Shown: in pieces, positions 47,672-57,722 of the stretch
Numbering within the stretch: position 1 is the stretch's first letter
Layout: each line of letters begins with the position of its first letter
DNA from: Owenweeksia sp.
GTDB taxonomy: Bacteria; Bacteroidota; Bacteroidia; Flavobacteriales; Schleiferiaceae
Reading direction: 5' to 3'
NCBI GenBank assembly: GCA_028285465.1
Contig: JANQPD010000061.1
Span: 1-64,000, forward strand
Length of the DNA stretch: 64,000 bases
Notes under the pieces: generated by a model
Told to the model about the DNA's origin: nothing
Databases searched by the model: none
What the model saw: only the letters and a program-made list of their open reading frames with translations
Translations under genes and position numbers: made by a program

Positions 47672-48739
47672 CTATTTTAACCGTACGTCCAACGCATCGC
47701 GCAGGGCATTTCCCAGCAACATAAAAGCAAGTACCAGCACCATAATGGCTACACCAGGGGCTATGGCAAGGTGAGCTTTGTCCACGATGAGGTAGGCATA
47801 ATGATCTTTGATCATGCTGCCCCAGCTAGGCATAGGCGGTTGCGCCCCGATCCCTAAAAAGGAAAGGCCGCTTTCTATGAGAATAGCAGCAGCAAAGTTT
47901 GCAGCCGAGATCACGATGACGGGGGCAAAGGCATTGGGTAAAATATGGCGCAACATAATCCGCAGATCGCTAAAGCCCAGTACTTGAGCAGCCTGTACAT
48001 ACTCCTTTTCCCGAATGCCCAAAAACTGGCCGCGTACCACCCGGGCTACCTCTACCCACATGGTAAACCCTACGGCAATGAATACTTGCCAAAAGCCTTT
48101 TCCCAAAGCGAGAGTAATGGCAATAACCATAAGCAGGGTGGGAATGGACCAGATGACGTTGATAAACCACATGATGAGCTTATCGATTTTACCTCCGTAG
48201 TATCCAGCCACGGCACCCAGCGGAATGCCGATGAGCAGGCTTATGAAAACGGAGACAAAACCTACCGAAAAAGATACGCGTGTACCCAGTATGATGCGGC
48301 TCAATAAATCGCGGCCGTACTTATCCGTACCCAATAGAAAGCGTGTAGGTACTACTTTTGCTTTACCCTGTTGTTGTACTACAGCCACGCGCTTTTCCGG
48401 TCCGCTGCTGTGCTCTGCGAGATAAGGCTTGTAATACAGGCTGTCGCTTGCCTCGTACCAACTGCTCACAGGAATTTGCTCGTAAGCAGGTTCTACGCCC
48501 GTAAACCATTTTTCCAGGGAGCTTTGTTCGTTGTTTACGGCACGGGGAAGATGCAACATCTGTACCTGGAAACCCGGTTTTTTTCCCGCCAGTACCAGGT
48601 GCATACGGTTGGCGTTGGGCGAATGATCGGGCATAAGGAGATAGGCAAAAACGGCCACAAAAAAAGCAAGGGAAACAACAAGTATTCCCCCTGCGCCTAA
48701 AGGATTTTTCCAAAGCTTTCTAATGGTGTCTGCTGCCAA
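47672..48739 (-). CDS. ABC transporter permease, Dpp/Opp type
   Basis: Inner-membrane permease of the oligopeptide/dipeptide/nickel uptake type (OppC/DppC-like), 355 aa. One N-terminal helix (GGILVVSLAFFVAVFAYLLM), a long periplasmic insert (about 40-130) and five helices in the BPD_transp_1 domain, with the EAA loop near AAQVLGFSDLRIMLRHILPN and the signature GIPLGAVAGYYGGKIDKLIM. LLGTDKYGRDLLSRIILGTR is typical of OppC. The partner permease, ATPases and binding protein are not in the window, which is common in Bacteroidota. It follows the tail-specific protease gene by 11 bp and is probably co-transcribed with it. Substrate unknown. Confidence 0.9.
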   Translation of the reverse strand: MAADTIRKLWKNPLGAGGILVVSLAFFVAVFAYLLMPDHSPNANRMHLVLAGKKPGFQVQMLHLPRAVNNEQSSLEKWFTGVEPAYEQIPVSSWYEASDSLYYKPYLAEHSSGPEKRVAVVQQQGKAKVVPTRFLLGTDKYGRDLLSRIILGTRVSFSVGFVSVFISLLIGIPLGAVAGYYGGKIDKLIMWFINVIWSIPTLLMVIAITLALGKGFWQVFIAVGFTMWVEVARVVRGQFLGIREKEYVQAAQVLGFSDLRIMLRHILPNAFAPVIVISAANFAAAILIESGLSFLGIGAQPPMPSWGSMIKDHYAYLIVDKAHLAIAPGVAIMVLVLAFMLLGNALRDALDVRLK

Positions 48740-48750
48740 AAAAGAAGAAC

Positions 48751-50883
48751 TTAGCTTTCCAGTTCTATCATCACTTTCAGGGCCTCAGCAAGGTAGAGGT
48801 CCTTGCGCAGGTTCTTAAACCAGGCTTCGTTTTTCTCTTCTTTTTCCTCGTCTCCTTTTATGCTTTCCTCGTCTGCAGATGTATTGCTTACCAGCAGCGC
48901 TTCTTCCGCTTTCCGGATGTTCTCAAAGCGCTTGTTGCGTGCACGCAGTTCATTTTGTTCCTGGTGGTACACATCAAAATTGAGGTTTACAATAGAGTTT
49001 TCCTGCTCACTTTTTAACCATTGTGCGTACTCATCGATCAAGGCAAACTTTTCATTTTCCCGGATGCTTTTGTTTGCGTGGTCTATGGCTGCGCTAAACT
49101 TATCTTCATTGCGTTCATAGATGGCGTACTCGGCCGGGGTAATCTCATCATAGGGGAGGGCAAACTCCTGCTCTTTCTCTCCAAAATCTATGTAGGTATA
49201 ATTGTCGGGCAGTACAATGTCGCTTTGTACTCCACGCAATTGTGGTGTACCCCCGTTAATGCGGTAATACTTCTGTATGGTAAGCTTAAGGGCACCCAGC
49301 GGTTTCAGGTCGTTGTACCCAAAACTAACCGCCCGGTCCATGTCGTACAGGTTTTGCACCGTGCCTTTACCAAAGGTGGATTTGCTCCCTATGATGAGGC
49401 CGCGTTTGTAATCTTGTATGGCAGCTGCAAAGATCTCTGAGGCGGAGGCGCTGAACTGGTTTACCATTACCACCAACGGGCCGTCATAAGTAGTACCTGA
49501 CGTCCGGTCTTTAAGCACCTTAGGTTCCCGTCCCGGGGTTACCACCTGTACTACCGGGCCTTTATCTATGAAGAGCCCTACCATATCAATTACACCTTGC
49601 AAAGTGCCCGTCCCGTTATTGCGCTGCTCAACGATTACGCCCTTTACGTTTTCCTTTTTCAGTTTCTCCAACTCCAGGCGCACATCTTCGGCACAGTCGC
49701 GGCCGTCTTTGTCGTTGAAGTTCACGTAAAATTTCGGCAGCTTGATGTAGCCCGTTTTTTCATCGCCTTCACCCAGTATGGCTGATTTGGCAAACGTGGC
49801 ATCCAGTTCGATGATGTCGCGGATAATGGGGATCTCCATTTTGCTGCCATCGAGCTTTTGTACGCTGAGGATCACCTCGGTACCTTTCGGGCCACGTATA
49901 TAATTTACGGCTTTACGCACCGACATGCCCACTAGGTCTACTACTTCCTCTTTCTTATCTCCCTGCGTTACTTTAAGGATCTTGTCGCCTACTTCCAGGT
50001 CGCCCTGTTTCCAGCAGGGGCTACCTGTTATGATGCGGCTGATGGTTACATAATCGCCTTTTTGCTGCAATTGCGCACCAATGCCTTCCAGTTGGCCGCT
50101 CATGCCTATTTCAAAGTCTTCCTGGCGCTCGGGCGGGAAATACTGGGTGTGGGGGTCGTATACATTGGTAATGGCGTTCATGTAAATGCCAATCCAGTCA
50201 ATGCGGTCCATACCTCCCAGGTTGGTAAACCAGTCTTCATGTAATTCTTTTTCCTTTTTGCGCGCTTCTTCTTCCAAAACGGCAAACTCTTTTATGTCTA
50301 CCGTAGTATCGTTTTCTTCCAGGGCCTTTTCCTGTTCATACAAGTGTTCCTCCACCCGCATCAACACGCGGCTCTTTAAATACCTGCGCCAACGGTCTTC
50401 CAGCTCTTCCTCGCTGCTGGCAAAGGCCAGCTTTTCATCATCGCGTTCCAGGGTTTCGTTTCGCGTGAAGTTGAAAGGCCTGTTCAAAAGGTCACGGTAG
50501 TAACGTTGACTTTGTTTGAAACGGTTTTCATAAAGCGCATATGCTTCGGTAAAAAAACCCAGGTTGGTGTTTTTAAACTCGTCATCCAGCAAGGTTTTAT
50601 ACCGCTCTAGTTTTCCAATATCCTCTTTCAAGAAGAAGCGCTTGTTGAAATCCAGGTTTTCCAGAAACTGCCCGTATACTTTTTCCGAGAAAGCATTGTC
50701 AATTTTAGCCGGGGCATAGTGGTTGGTGTTGAGTACATTGTATACCAGGTTGAGGATGATCTGGTCTTTTTTACTGCTCTCGCGGGCATGCGGCTCGTAA
50801 AAACCAAAGGCCACGGCTATCATGGCCCCTAAGAACAAATACCGCAAACGGTTAAACCCTTCTATAAACTTCATCTTACGCAA
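48751..50883 (-). CDS. prc: Tail-specific protease (Prc-like, S41 family)
   Basis: Periplasmic C-terminal processing protease, 710 aa, Prc subgroup. The N-terminus has one hydrophobic segment (RYLFLGAMIAVAFGFY). An N-terminal helical domain with VYGQFLENLDFNKRFFLKED is followed by the PDZ domain (about 240-330; GQLEGIGAQLQQKGDYVTIS). The S41 domain has VIVEQRNNGTGTLQGVIDMV, the Ser motif NQFSASASEIFAAAIQDYKR and Lys in SKSTFGKGTVQNLYD. The C-terminal DUF3340-like region includes SFGYNDLKPLGALKLTIQKY and YRINGGTPQLRGVQSDIVLP. It degrades mis-tagged envelope proteins. It is the first gene of an operon with the permease. Confidence 0.92.
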   Translation of the reverse strand: MRKMKFIEGFNRLRYLFLGAMIAVAFGFYEPHARESSKKDQIILNLVYNVLNTNHYAPAKIDNAFSEKVYGQFLENLDFNKRFFLKEDIGKLERYKTLLDDEFKNTNLGFFTEAYALYENRFKQSQRYYRDLLNRPFNFTRNETLERDDEKLAFASSEEELEDRWRRYLKSRVLMRVEEHLYEQEKALEENDTTVDIKEFAVLEEEARKKEKELHEDWFTNLGGMDRIDWIGIYMNAITNVYDPHTQYFPPERQEDFEIGMSGQLEGIGAQLQQKGDYVTISRIITGSPCWKQGDLEVGDKILKVTQGDKKEEVVDLVGMSVRKAVNYIRGPKGTEVILSVQKLDGSKMEIPIIRDIIELDATFAKSAILGEGDEKTGYIKLPKFYVNFNDKDGRDCAEDVRLELEKLKKENVKGVIVEQRNNGTGTLQGVIDMVGLFIDKGPVVQVVTPGREPKVLKDRTSGTTYDGPLVVMVNQFSASASEIFAAAIQDYKRGLIIGSKSTFGKGTVQNLYDMDRAVSFGYNDLKPLGALKLTIQKYYRINGGTPQLRGVQSDIVLPDNYTYIDFGEKEQEFALPYDEITPAEYAIYERNEDKFSAAIDHANKSIRENEKFALIDEYAQWLKSEQENSIVNLNFDVYHQEQNELRARNKRFENIRKAEEALLVSNTSADEESIKGDEEKEEKNEAWFKNLRKDLYLAEALKVMIELES

Positions 50884-51094
50884 AAATAATTCTTGCTAAG
50901 ATAACGTTTCATAAAGCAATTTGATTGCGGCTGCCAAGCTTCCGGTTTGTTAATGTTTTCTTAAAACAATTTTTAACCTCTTGCAAAGGGCCCACCAGGC
51001 TGTTTTTATTGATATTTGCCCCACTCAATCCGGGGCATACCCGCTTTGGTTTGGACATATACCCCTATCTCTTTGCTACTTTAATACTCTATTT

Positions 51095-53494
51095 ATGCGC
51101 AATTTTTTATGGGCTTTATGCCTTTTGCCTGTGGTTTTAGCGGCCCAGGAAAAAGCCGTGCTTAGCGGCTATGTTAAAGATGCTACTACCGGAGAAGACC
51201 TCATTGGAGCGAGCATAGCTGTGGATAACCCTAAGACAGGTACCGTTACTAATGTATATGGTTTTTATTCCCTGTTCCTTCCAGAAGGAACATACGAAAT
51301 TGATTTTCAATACATCGGGTATCAAAGAGTACGCAAACAGGTAGTACTGAAGGGAGATCAGTCCCTGGATGTAGAGCTCCAGCCCATCACTACGCAATTG
51401 GAGGCAGCGGAAGTAACGGCCGAAAAGATTGATGCGAACGTGAAAAGCATAGAGATGAGTGTGGCTAAACTCGATGTAAAGGAGATCGAAAAAGTTCCTC
51501 AGCTTTTAGGAGAAACGGACATTATACGCACGCTGACCTTACTGCCGGGTGTAAGCACGGTAGGGGAGGGGTCTAACGGCTTTAACGTACGGGGAGGAGG
51601 GGCAGATCAAAACCTGATCTTGTTGGATGAGGCCCCGGTATACAATTCCAGCCACCTTTTTGGGTTTTTCTCCATTTTTAATGCGGATGCGGTTAAGGAC
51701 GTAAAGCTCTACAAAGGAGGCATTCCAGCGCAATACGGGGGCCGGTTGAGCTCGGTGGTGGATGTGCGCCAGAAGGAGGGCAACACCAAGAATTTTGCCG
51801 CCCAGGGGGGGATAGGCCTTTTGAGCAGCCGTTTGCTGGTAGAAGGCCCCATCGTGAAAGACGAAGCCTCCTTTATGGTGGCAGCCCGGAGGAGCTATGC
51901 AGATGTTTTTTTAGCTCTTTCCAGTGATCCTGCCATCAACCAGAACACCCTTTATTTTTATGACCTGAACACCAAGCTCAACTGGCGCGTGGGTGAAAAA
52001 GACCGGCTTTTCCTTTCCGGTTACTTCGGGCGTGACGTATTTGGTATAGACAACCTCTTTGGCTTTGACTGGGGCAACGGTACCGGCAGCCTTCGCTGGA
52101 ACCACCTGTTCAGTAAAAAGCTGTTTGCCAACTTTACAGCCATTTATTCGGACTATACCTATTCCATAGGCTCGGATGACGAAGAAAATGAGAACAGCAA
52201 CTTCAACCTGCTTTCGCGCATCCAGGATTTTCACCTGGAAGGAGAATTTAACTATTACATAAACCCGGACAACCGCATTGATTTTGGTTTTGAAGCCATT
52301 TATTACCGCTTTAGCCCGGGAAGGGTAGAGGCGGGTTTCCTGGAAGACCCTTTGGAGTTGGAAAAAGAATATGCGCTGGAACCTTCACTTTACATCAGCC
52401 AGGAACTGAAGTTGGGGCAGCGCACTACGGTACAATATGGTTTGCGCTATTCGAGCTTTTACAAGCTCGGGGCAAAAACCGTGTATCAATACGCCAATCC
52501 GGAGCTGCCTTTGACCGAAGAGGTAATAGACTCTACCGTATATGGCCGCGGGGAAGTGGTAGCAGGTTTTGACGGGCTGCAGGGTCTGGAACCGCGCCTG
52601 GCCATAAACTACCTGATCAATGAAAACGTAAGCCTGAAGGCAAGTTACAACCGCACGCGCCAGTATATCCAGTTGATCAGCAATACAACCACACCAACCC
52701 CTGTAGATCTTTACCGCCCTGCCGGAGAATACATACAACCGGCAACGGTAAACCAGGTGGCATTGGGCTATTTCCAAAACTTTAACGACAATATGTACGA
52801 GGCTTCTGTAGAGGTATATTATAAGGACCTGGACAATATCGTGGATTACCGGGATGGAGCCGACCTGATCTTTAACGAGAACATAGAGACGGAAATCCTG
52901 CGCGGAGGCATCGGGCGGGCCTACGGATTGGAGTTTTTACTGCGCAAACGCACCGGCCGGCTTACCGGGTGGTTAGGTTATACGCTTTCGCGGAGTGAGC
53001 GCAAGCTGGATGGCCCCTCAGCTGCTCAGGACATTAACCTGGGCGACTGGTACCTGGCAAACTTTGATAAGCCGCATGATTTCTCTTTAGTAGCGAATTA
53101 TGCACTTACCAAGAAATGGGATATAGGCGGTATTTTCGTGTACCAGACCGGGCGTCCGTTTACCTTACCGGAGGGCAAGTACCAGTTTGAAGAATTTACC
53201 ATCCCGATCTATACCAAAAGAAACAACGGGCGTATCACGGATTATTACCGCGTGGATGTATCGGCAACGTATTCACCGGAGCGTAAACCCAATAAAAGGT
53301 TTTACAGCAGTTGGTCTTTCGGGATATACAATTTGCTGGCCAGGCGCAATGCATACTCCATTTTCTTTCAACCCGTGGCCAATGGTCAGGACATTACCGA
53401 GGCGCAGGAAAACAGCTTTTATGACACACAGGCGGTACGCCTTGCCATTTTTGGCACTATGATCCCTTCTGTAACCTGGAACTTCAATTTTTAA
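51095..53494 (+). CDS. TonB-dependent receptor with carboxypeptidase-like domain
   Basis: Outer-membrane receptor, 799 aa from the ATG at 51095, where a signal peptide begins (MRNFLWALCLLPVVLAAQ). The N-terminal CarboxypepD_reg-like domain (about 20-105) has LSGYVKDATTGEDLIGASIA and GFYSLFLPEGTYEIDFQYIG. The plug (about 140-240) includes VPQLLGETDIIRTLTLLPGV and GFNVRGGGADQNLILLDEAP. The barrel follows (to about 799), ending in SVTWNFNF. The plug sequence and the DUF4249 gene downstream mark it as the receptor of a TonB/DUF4249 pair whose substrate is not known. Co-transcription is likely: the next gene starts 11 bp later. Confidence 0.93.
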   Translation: MRNFLWALCLLPVVLAAQEKAVLSGYVKDATTGEDLIGASIAVDNPKTGTVTNVYGFYSLFLPEGTYEIDFQYIGYQRVRKQVVLKGDQSLDVELQPITTQLEAAEVTAEKIDANVKSIEMSVAKLDVKEIEKVPQLLGETDIIRTLTLLPGVSTVGEGSNGFNVRGGGADQNLILLDEAPVYNSSHLFGFFSIFNADAVKDVKLYKGGIPAQYGGRLSSVVDVRQKEGNTKNFAAQGGIGLLSSRLLVEGPIVKDEASFMVAARRSYADVFLALSSDPAINQNTLYFYDLNTKLNWRVGEKDRLFLSGYFGRDVFGIDNLFGFDWGNGTGSLRWNHLFSKKLFANFTAIYSDYTYSIGSDDEENENSNFNLLSRIQDFHLEGEFNYYINPDNRIDFGFEAIYYRFSPGRVEAGFLEDPLELEKEYALEPSLYISQELKLGQRTTVQYGLRYSSFYKLGAKTVYQYANPELPLTEEVIDSTVYGRGEVVAGFDGLQGLEPRLAINYLINENVSLKASYNRTRQYIQLISNTTTPTPVDLYRPAGEYIQPATVNQVALGYFQNFNDNMYEASVEVYYKDLDNIVDYRDGADLIFNENIETEILRGGIGRAYGLEFLLRKRTGRLTGWLGYTLSRSERKLDGPSAAQDINLGDWYLANFDKPHDFSLVANYALTKKWDIGGIFVYQTGRPFTLPEGKYQFEEFTIPIYTKRNNGRITDYYRVDVSATYSPERKPNKRFYSSWSFGIYNLLARRNAYSIFFQPVANGQDITEAQENSFYDTQAVRLAIFGTMIPSVTWNFNF

Positions 53495-53505
53495 TACCTG
53501 TACAA

Positions 53506-54375
53506 ATGAAAAAGATAATCACCTTTCTATGCATAATCGTTTTAGGTGCGGGTTGCACAGATGTTATTGATATAGAAACCCCTAACCGGGAAGTAAGCAT
53601 TGCCGTGCAGGGCGAAGTAACCGATGTCCGGGGAACCCTGGTTAAGGTATCGCTTACGGCAGGGTATTTTGATCAGGGCCAGACACCTGTAATCAATGAT
53701 GCTACCGTGCAGTTACTGGAAGACGGCATAGTGGTAAGCAGTCTTATGCGGGATACTGTTGACGGGCAGTACAGAAGCAATTACAACGGAACGGTAGGCA
53801 GTAACTACCAGATAAGGGTTGCGGTACCCTCTAACAGCACCTCTGGTTTTAAAGAAAGCACCTGGTTGAGTACCCCGGAACGCATGAACCGCATTTTTGC
53901 CCTGGATTCTTTTGCCATAAAGTATCTCGACAGGAATACTTTCCCCCAGGTATTTGATGAGGGATTCTATGCCTTGGTTTACTTCCAGGAGCCTGAAGGA
54001 GAGGGGGATGTATACCGCTGGAAGGTATACGAAAACGGAGTACAGGAAGCGCAGACCTTGCTTACGGTTGATGACGAGTTCGTAGATGGCGGGTACTTTG
54101 GCGGACCCAACTCTTTGCTGCCCGCTTTTAACTATTTTGGCCCCATCGAAGAAGAAGGGGATAGCCTTGGCCTGGAATTTTTCTCTATTTCCAAGGCACA
54201 TCAGGAATACCTGGCGCTTATCGGGGAGCAGATCTTCCAGGTAGGGGGGCCTTTCGCTGCTCCGCCAGCAGCCGTAATTGGGAATATATACAATGAAGAC
54301 GATCCCGATGAATTTGGTTTTGGTTATTTTGTAGCGTCAGCCGTATCCAGTGGCGGCATTACGTATAACCCCTAA
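53506..54375 (+). CDS. DUF4249 surface lipoprotein
   Basis: Lipoprotein, 289 aa, with lipobox LGAGC after KKIITFLCIIVL. It shows DUF4249 features: TDVIDIETPNREVSIAVQGE, VKVSLTAGYFDQGQTPVIND, ATVQLLEDG and YQIRVAVPS, then EYLALIGEQIFQVGGPFAAP near the end. DUF4249 proteins are nearly always encoded next to a TonB-dependent receptor with a CarboxypepD-like domain, as here, and are thought to be a substrate-binding or accessory partner at the cell surface. The substrate is unknown. It is followed by an MscS-type gene 14 bp later, which may be part of the same transcript. Confidence 0.9.
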   Translation: MKKIITFLCIIVLGAGCTDVIDIETPNREVSIAVQGEVTDVRGTLVKVSLTAGYFDQGQTPVINDATVQLLEDGIVVSSLMRDTVDGQYRSNYNGTVGSNYQIRVAVPSNSTSGFKESTWLSTPERMNRIFALDSFAIKYLDRNTFPQVFDEGFYALVYFQEPEGEGDVYRWKVYENGVQEAQTLLTVDDEFVDGGYFGGPNSLLPAFNYFGPIEEEGDSLGLEFFSISKAHQEYLALIGEQIFQVGGPFAAPPAAVIGNIYNEDDPDEFGFGYFVASAVSSGGITYNP

Positions 54376-54389
54376 CAGGAATTTTGTAA

Positions 54390-55763
54390 ATGGAAGACGA
54401 AATAGAAGATTTAAAGGAAGTAAAAGACCAGGCGATGGAGTCACTCACCCTGGAGCATTGGGCGTATGATTGGTTTATGGAATTGGGCGCCAGCCAGGAC
54501 ATGGCCAATTATTTAACCATTGCCCTGGATCTCGTTTTACTATTCCTCATCGCTTTTGTGGTTGATTTTATTGGACGGAGGGTCATCCTGAGTTTTGTGA
54601 GGTCTTACGTTAAGAAATCGAAAAACGAATACGATGATGTGCTCTACGATAAAAAGGTATTTACCAGCCTGGCACACCTCTTGCCAGCCGCCATCATTTA
54701 CTATGCCCTTCCGTACATCTTAGAAGACCTGGCCATTTCCATAGTGCTCATTCATAAGATCATTACCATTTACATGATTGTGGTGGTGCTCACCGTGATC
54801 GCACGCTTTTTAAGGGCGGTGGAATACATAGGCTTGCGTACAACGCGTTTCCAGGGCAAGCCGATCAGCAGCTACATACAGGTATTTATCCTGCTTTCTT
54901 ACATTGTTGGCGGGGTGCTGATCATTTCCATGTTGGTAGGTAAATCGCCCCTTACTATCATTACGGCTTTTGGTGCCGCAACAGCTGTGTTGTTGTTGGT
55001 CTTCAGGGATGCCATTCTCGGCCTGGTGGCCAGCATCCAGATCTCGGCAAACGATATGGTACGCCTGGGAGATTGGGTGAGTATGGACAAATACGGGGCG
55101 GATGGTGATGTGATAGAAATTAACCTGACTACGGTGAAAGTTCGCAATTGGGACAAAACCATTACAACCGTACCTACCTATGCTTTCATAGCCGACAGTT
55201 TTAAAAACTGGCGGGGTATGGAAACCATGGGGGTGCGCAGAATAAAGCGTGCCTTGCATATAGACCTTAGCACGGTAAGCTTTGTAGATGACGAGATGCG
55301 GAGCCGGTTTATCAAATTTGAGCGTATTCGCGGGTATGTAGAAAAGCGGCAGCAGGAAATAGATGCGTATAACAAAGCGCAAAAGGTTGACAAAAACGAA
55401 CTGCTCAACGGAAGGCATATGACCAACCTGGGCATGTTCAGGCGTTATGCATTGGCTTATCTGGAAGAGCACCCTAAGATCGATCAAAAAGAAACGGTGA
55501 TGGTGCGTCAGTTACAGCCTTCGGAAACAGGCTTGCCGCTGGAGATCTACTGCTTTAGCAGCGATATTGCCTGGGTTAACTACGAAGGCATACAGTCTGA
55601 TATATTCGATCACCTTATTGCAGCTGCTCCAAAATTTGGCTTGCGTGTTTTCCAAAACCCCAGCGGAGCCGACTTTGGTCGCTTGCGGGAAAGCAGCACC
55701 AGAAAGCAAGCGGAAAAAACAGACAAGCAAGAGGGAGGAAAGTCAGAAAACCTGCAGGGATAG
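54390..55763 (+). CDS. MscS-family mechanosensitive channel
   Basis: Inner-membrane mechanosensitive channel, 457 aa. A short N-terminal soluble part is followed by four to five helices (YLTIALDLVLLFLIAFVVDF; LAHLLPAAIIYYALPYILED; IITIYMIVVVLTVIARFL; YIQVFILLSYIVGGVLIISM). The pore helix and MscS core are well kept (ITAFGAATAVLLLVFRDAIL, GLVASIQISANDMVRLGDWV, DGDVIEINLTTVKVRNWDKT). A long C-terminal region ends in a low-complexity charged tail (RESSTRKQAEKTDKQEGG). The family opens to release solutes during osmotic downshock. The gene is the last + strand gene before a strong bidirectional terminator. Confidence 0.93.
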   Translation: MEDEIEDLKEVKDQAMESLTLEHWAYDWFMELGASQDMANYLTIALDLVLLFLIAFVVDFIGRRVILSFVRSYVKKSKNEYDDVLYDKKVFTSLAHLLPAAIIYYALPYILEDLAISIVLIHKIITIYMIVVVLTVIARFLRAVEYIGLRTTRFQGKPISSYIQVFILLSYIVGGVLIISMLVGKSPLTIITAFGAATAVLLLVFRDAILGLVASIQISANDMVRLGDWVSMDKYGADGDVIEINLTTVKVRNWDKTITTVPTYAFIADSFKNWRGMETMGVRRIKRALHIDLSTVSFVDDEMRSRFIKFERIRGYVEKRQQEIDAYNKAQKVDKNELLNGRHMTNLGMFRRYALAYLEEHPKIDQKETVMVRQLQPSETGLPLEIYCFSSDIAWVNYEGIQSDIFDHLIAAAPKFGLRVFQNPSGADFGRLRESSTRKQAEKTDKQEGGKSENLQG

Positions 55764-55809
55764 GCATATTTCACCCTTTACTTAGTGATTGCTGCAGATG
55801 TAAGAAGCA

Positions 55810-55854
55810 AAAACAACAAGGCGGCCAGGAATTTCCTCGCCGCCTTGTTGTTTT
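55810..55854. terminator. Bidirectional terminator between MscS and glmS
   Basis: A 16-bp perfect stem, AAAACAACAAGGCGGC / GCCGCCTTGTTGTTTT, with a 13-base loop that itself can pair (AGGAA / TTCCT). It ends in TTTT on both strands and lies between the stops of two convergent genes. Confidence 0.92.
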
Positions 55855-55872
55855 ACCATTAAGCCTGTTTAT

Positions 55873-57717
55873 TTATTCTACCGTAACGGACTTGGCCAGG
55901 TTCCTGGGCTGGTCCACATTGCAGCCTCTGAGCACCGCAATGTGGTAGCTGAGCAGTTGTAAAGGGATGGTAGTGATCAGGGGAGTAAAGGCTTCTTTGG
56001 TGTCAACTACTTCGATCACGTAATCGGCAATGGAGGCGATTTCAGTATCTCCTTCTACCACAATGGCGATAATTTTACCATTGCGGGCCTTTACTTCCTG
56101 TATGTTGCTTACGATCTTTTCGTATTGCTGGTTTTTAGGCGCTATAACCACTACCGGCATGTTTTCATCAATAAGTGCAATAGGGCCATGTTTCATTTCT
56201 GCAGCGGGGTACCCTTCGGCATGAATGTAGCTGATCTCTTTAAGCTTTAAGGCTCCTTCCAGGGCTACCGGAAAATCATACCCCCTTCCGAGATAGAGAA
56301 AATTGCGTGCATCCTTAAACAACTCGGAAATGCCACGGGTTTGGGCATCGCTTTTCAGCATGTCTGCAATTTTATCGGGAATAGAATGCAACTCGGTTAA
56401 TAACTCGTGGTAATAAGAGGTTTTGAGCAGGCCTTTGTCGTGCGCCAGGCTAATGGCCATCATACTCAAAACGGCCACTTGCGCGGTAAAGGCTTTGGTT
56501 GAGGCCACCCCTATTTCAGGTCCGGCGTGTGTATACGCTCCAGCATGTGTTTCACGGGCAATACTCGATCCCACCACATTACACACCCCGAATATAAAAG
56601 CTCCTTTTTCCTTGGCCAGTTTAATGGCGGCAAGCGTATCGGCTGTCTCGCCCGATTGGCTAATGGCGATTACCACATCCCTTTCCGTAATTACCGGGTT
56701 GCGGTACCTGAATTCAGAAGCGTATTCTACTTCTACCGGTATCCGGGCCAGGTCTTCGAACATGTACTCTGCAACCAAACCGGCATGCCACGAAGTACCA
56801 CATCCGATGATGATGATCCTGTCGGCATTCAGGAATTTTTCGCGGTACTCAAACAGCCCTCCCAATTTTATTACCCCCTGTTCAGGCAGTAAACGTCCAC
56901 GCAGGGTGTCACCAATAGATTTGGGCTGCTCATAGATCTCCTTGAGCATAAAGTGGTCATACCCCCCTTTCTCAATCGCCTCCAGGTCCATCTGAAGTTG
57001 GTGGATGTAGGGGCGGACGGTTTTGTTGTTGGGAATGGACTTTACCGTAATTTCTTTTCCGCGTTCTACCACTGCCATTTCATTGTCTTCCAGGTAAACG
57101 GCGCTTTTGGTGTATTCTAAAAAGGGAGTAGCATCACTGGCAATGAAGTGTTCATTCTCGCCAATTCCTATTACCAGGGGGCTTCCCTTCCGGGCAACCA
57201 CGATCTGGTCTTCGTTGTTTACATCAAAAACGGCAATGGCGTATGCGCCAACTACTTGGTTCAGGGCAATACGCACCGCTTTTTCAAGACTAACTTCTTC
57301 TGCCTTTTTAATGTCCTCGATCAGGTTTACCAATACTTCCGTATCTGTATCGCTGCTAAAAGTAAACCCGCGTTTCAGCAAGGCCTCTTTTATGGAGGCA
57401 TAATTTTCAATGATCCCGTTGTGGATTAGTACCAGGTTCCCGCTATTGCTTTTGTGCGGGTGGGCATTTACATCATTCGGGGGGCCGTGTGTAGCCCAGC
57501 GGGTATGGCCTATGCCCATAGTAGCCTCGCTTATATGCCCGTTAATTAAAGCTTCCAGGTCGGCCACTTTGCCTTTACACTTGTTCAGGCTAAGGCCAGA
57601 GCCATTTAATACCGCAATACCGGCGCTGTCATACCCCCGGTACTCCAATCTTCGTAAGCCATTTATGATTACGGGAACTGCATTTCTATGACCGACATAA
57701 CCTACTATTCCGCACAT
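55873..57717 (-). CDS. glmS: Glutamine-fructose-6-phosphate aminotransferase
   Basis: Makes glucosamine 6-phosphate from fructose 6-phosphate and glutamine, the first step to UDP-GlcNAc for peptidoglycan and LPS; 614 aa. The N-terminal glutaminase domain starts with the nucleophile Cys2 (MCGIVGYVGHRNAVPV) and has RRLEYRGYDSAGIAVL and GHTRWATHGPP. Two SIS sugar-isomerase domains follow (IIGCGTSWHAGLVAEYMFED; ISQSGETADTLAAIKLAKE; LYLGRGYDFPVALEGALKLK; HAEGYPAAEMKHGPIALID). It ends with the normal NLAKSVTVE. It is third in an operon after the glycogen-synthase-like and DUF4270 genes (5 bp gap). This order is a flavobacterial hallmark. Confidence 0.98.
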   Translation of the reverse strand: MCGIVGYVGHRNAVPVIINGLRRLEYRGYDSAGIAVLNGSGLSLNKCKGKVADLEALINGHISEATMGIGHTRWATHGPPNDVNAHPHKSNSGNLVLIHNGIIENYASIKEALLKRGFTFSSDTDTEVLVNLIEDIKKAEEVSLEKAVRIALNQVVGAYAIAVFDVNNEDQIVVARKGSPLVIGIGENEHFIASDATPFLEYTKSAVYLEDNEMAVVERGKEITVKSIPNNKTVRPYIHQLQMDLEAIEKGGYDHFMLKEIYEQPKSIGDTLRGRLLPEQGVIKLGGLFEYREKFLNADRIIIIGCGTSWHAGLVAEYMFEDLARIPVEVEYASEFRYRNPVITERDVVIAISQSGETADTLAAIKLAKEKGAFIFGVCNVVGSSIARETHAGAYTHAGPEIGVASTKAFTAQVAVLSMMAISLAHDKGLLKTSYYHELLTELHSIPDKIADMLKSDAQTRGISELFKDARNFLYLGRGYDFPVALEGALKLKEISYIHAEGYPAAEMKHGPIALIDENMPVVVIAPKNQQYEKIVSNIQEVKARNGKIIAIVVEGDTEIASIADYVIEVVDTKEAFTPLITTIPLQLLSYHIAVLRGCNVDQPRNLAKSVTVE

Positions 57718-57722
57718 AACGT

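Noticed and set aside
54810-55487. A 225-codon minus-strand frame opposite the MscS gene
   Set aside because: Shadow of a well-conserved channel; no recognisable motifs.
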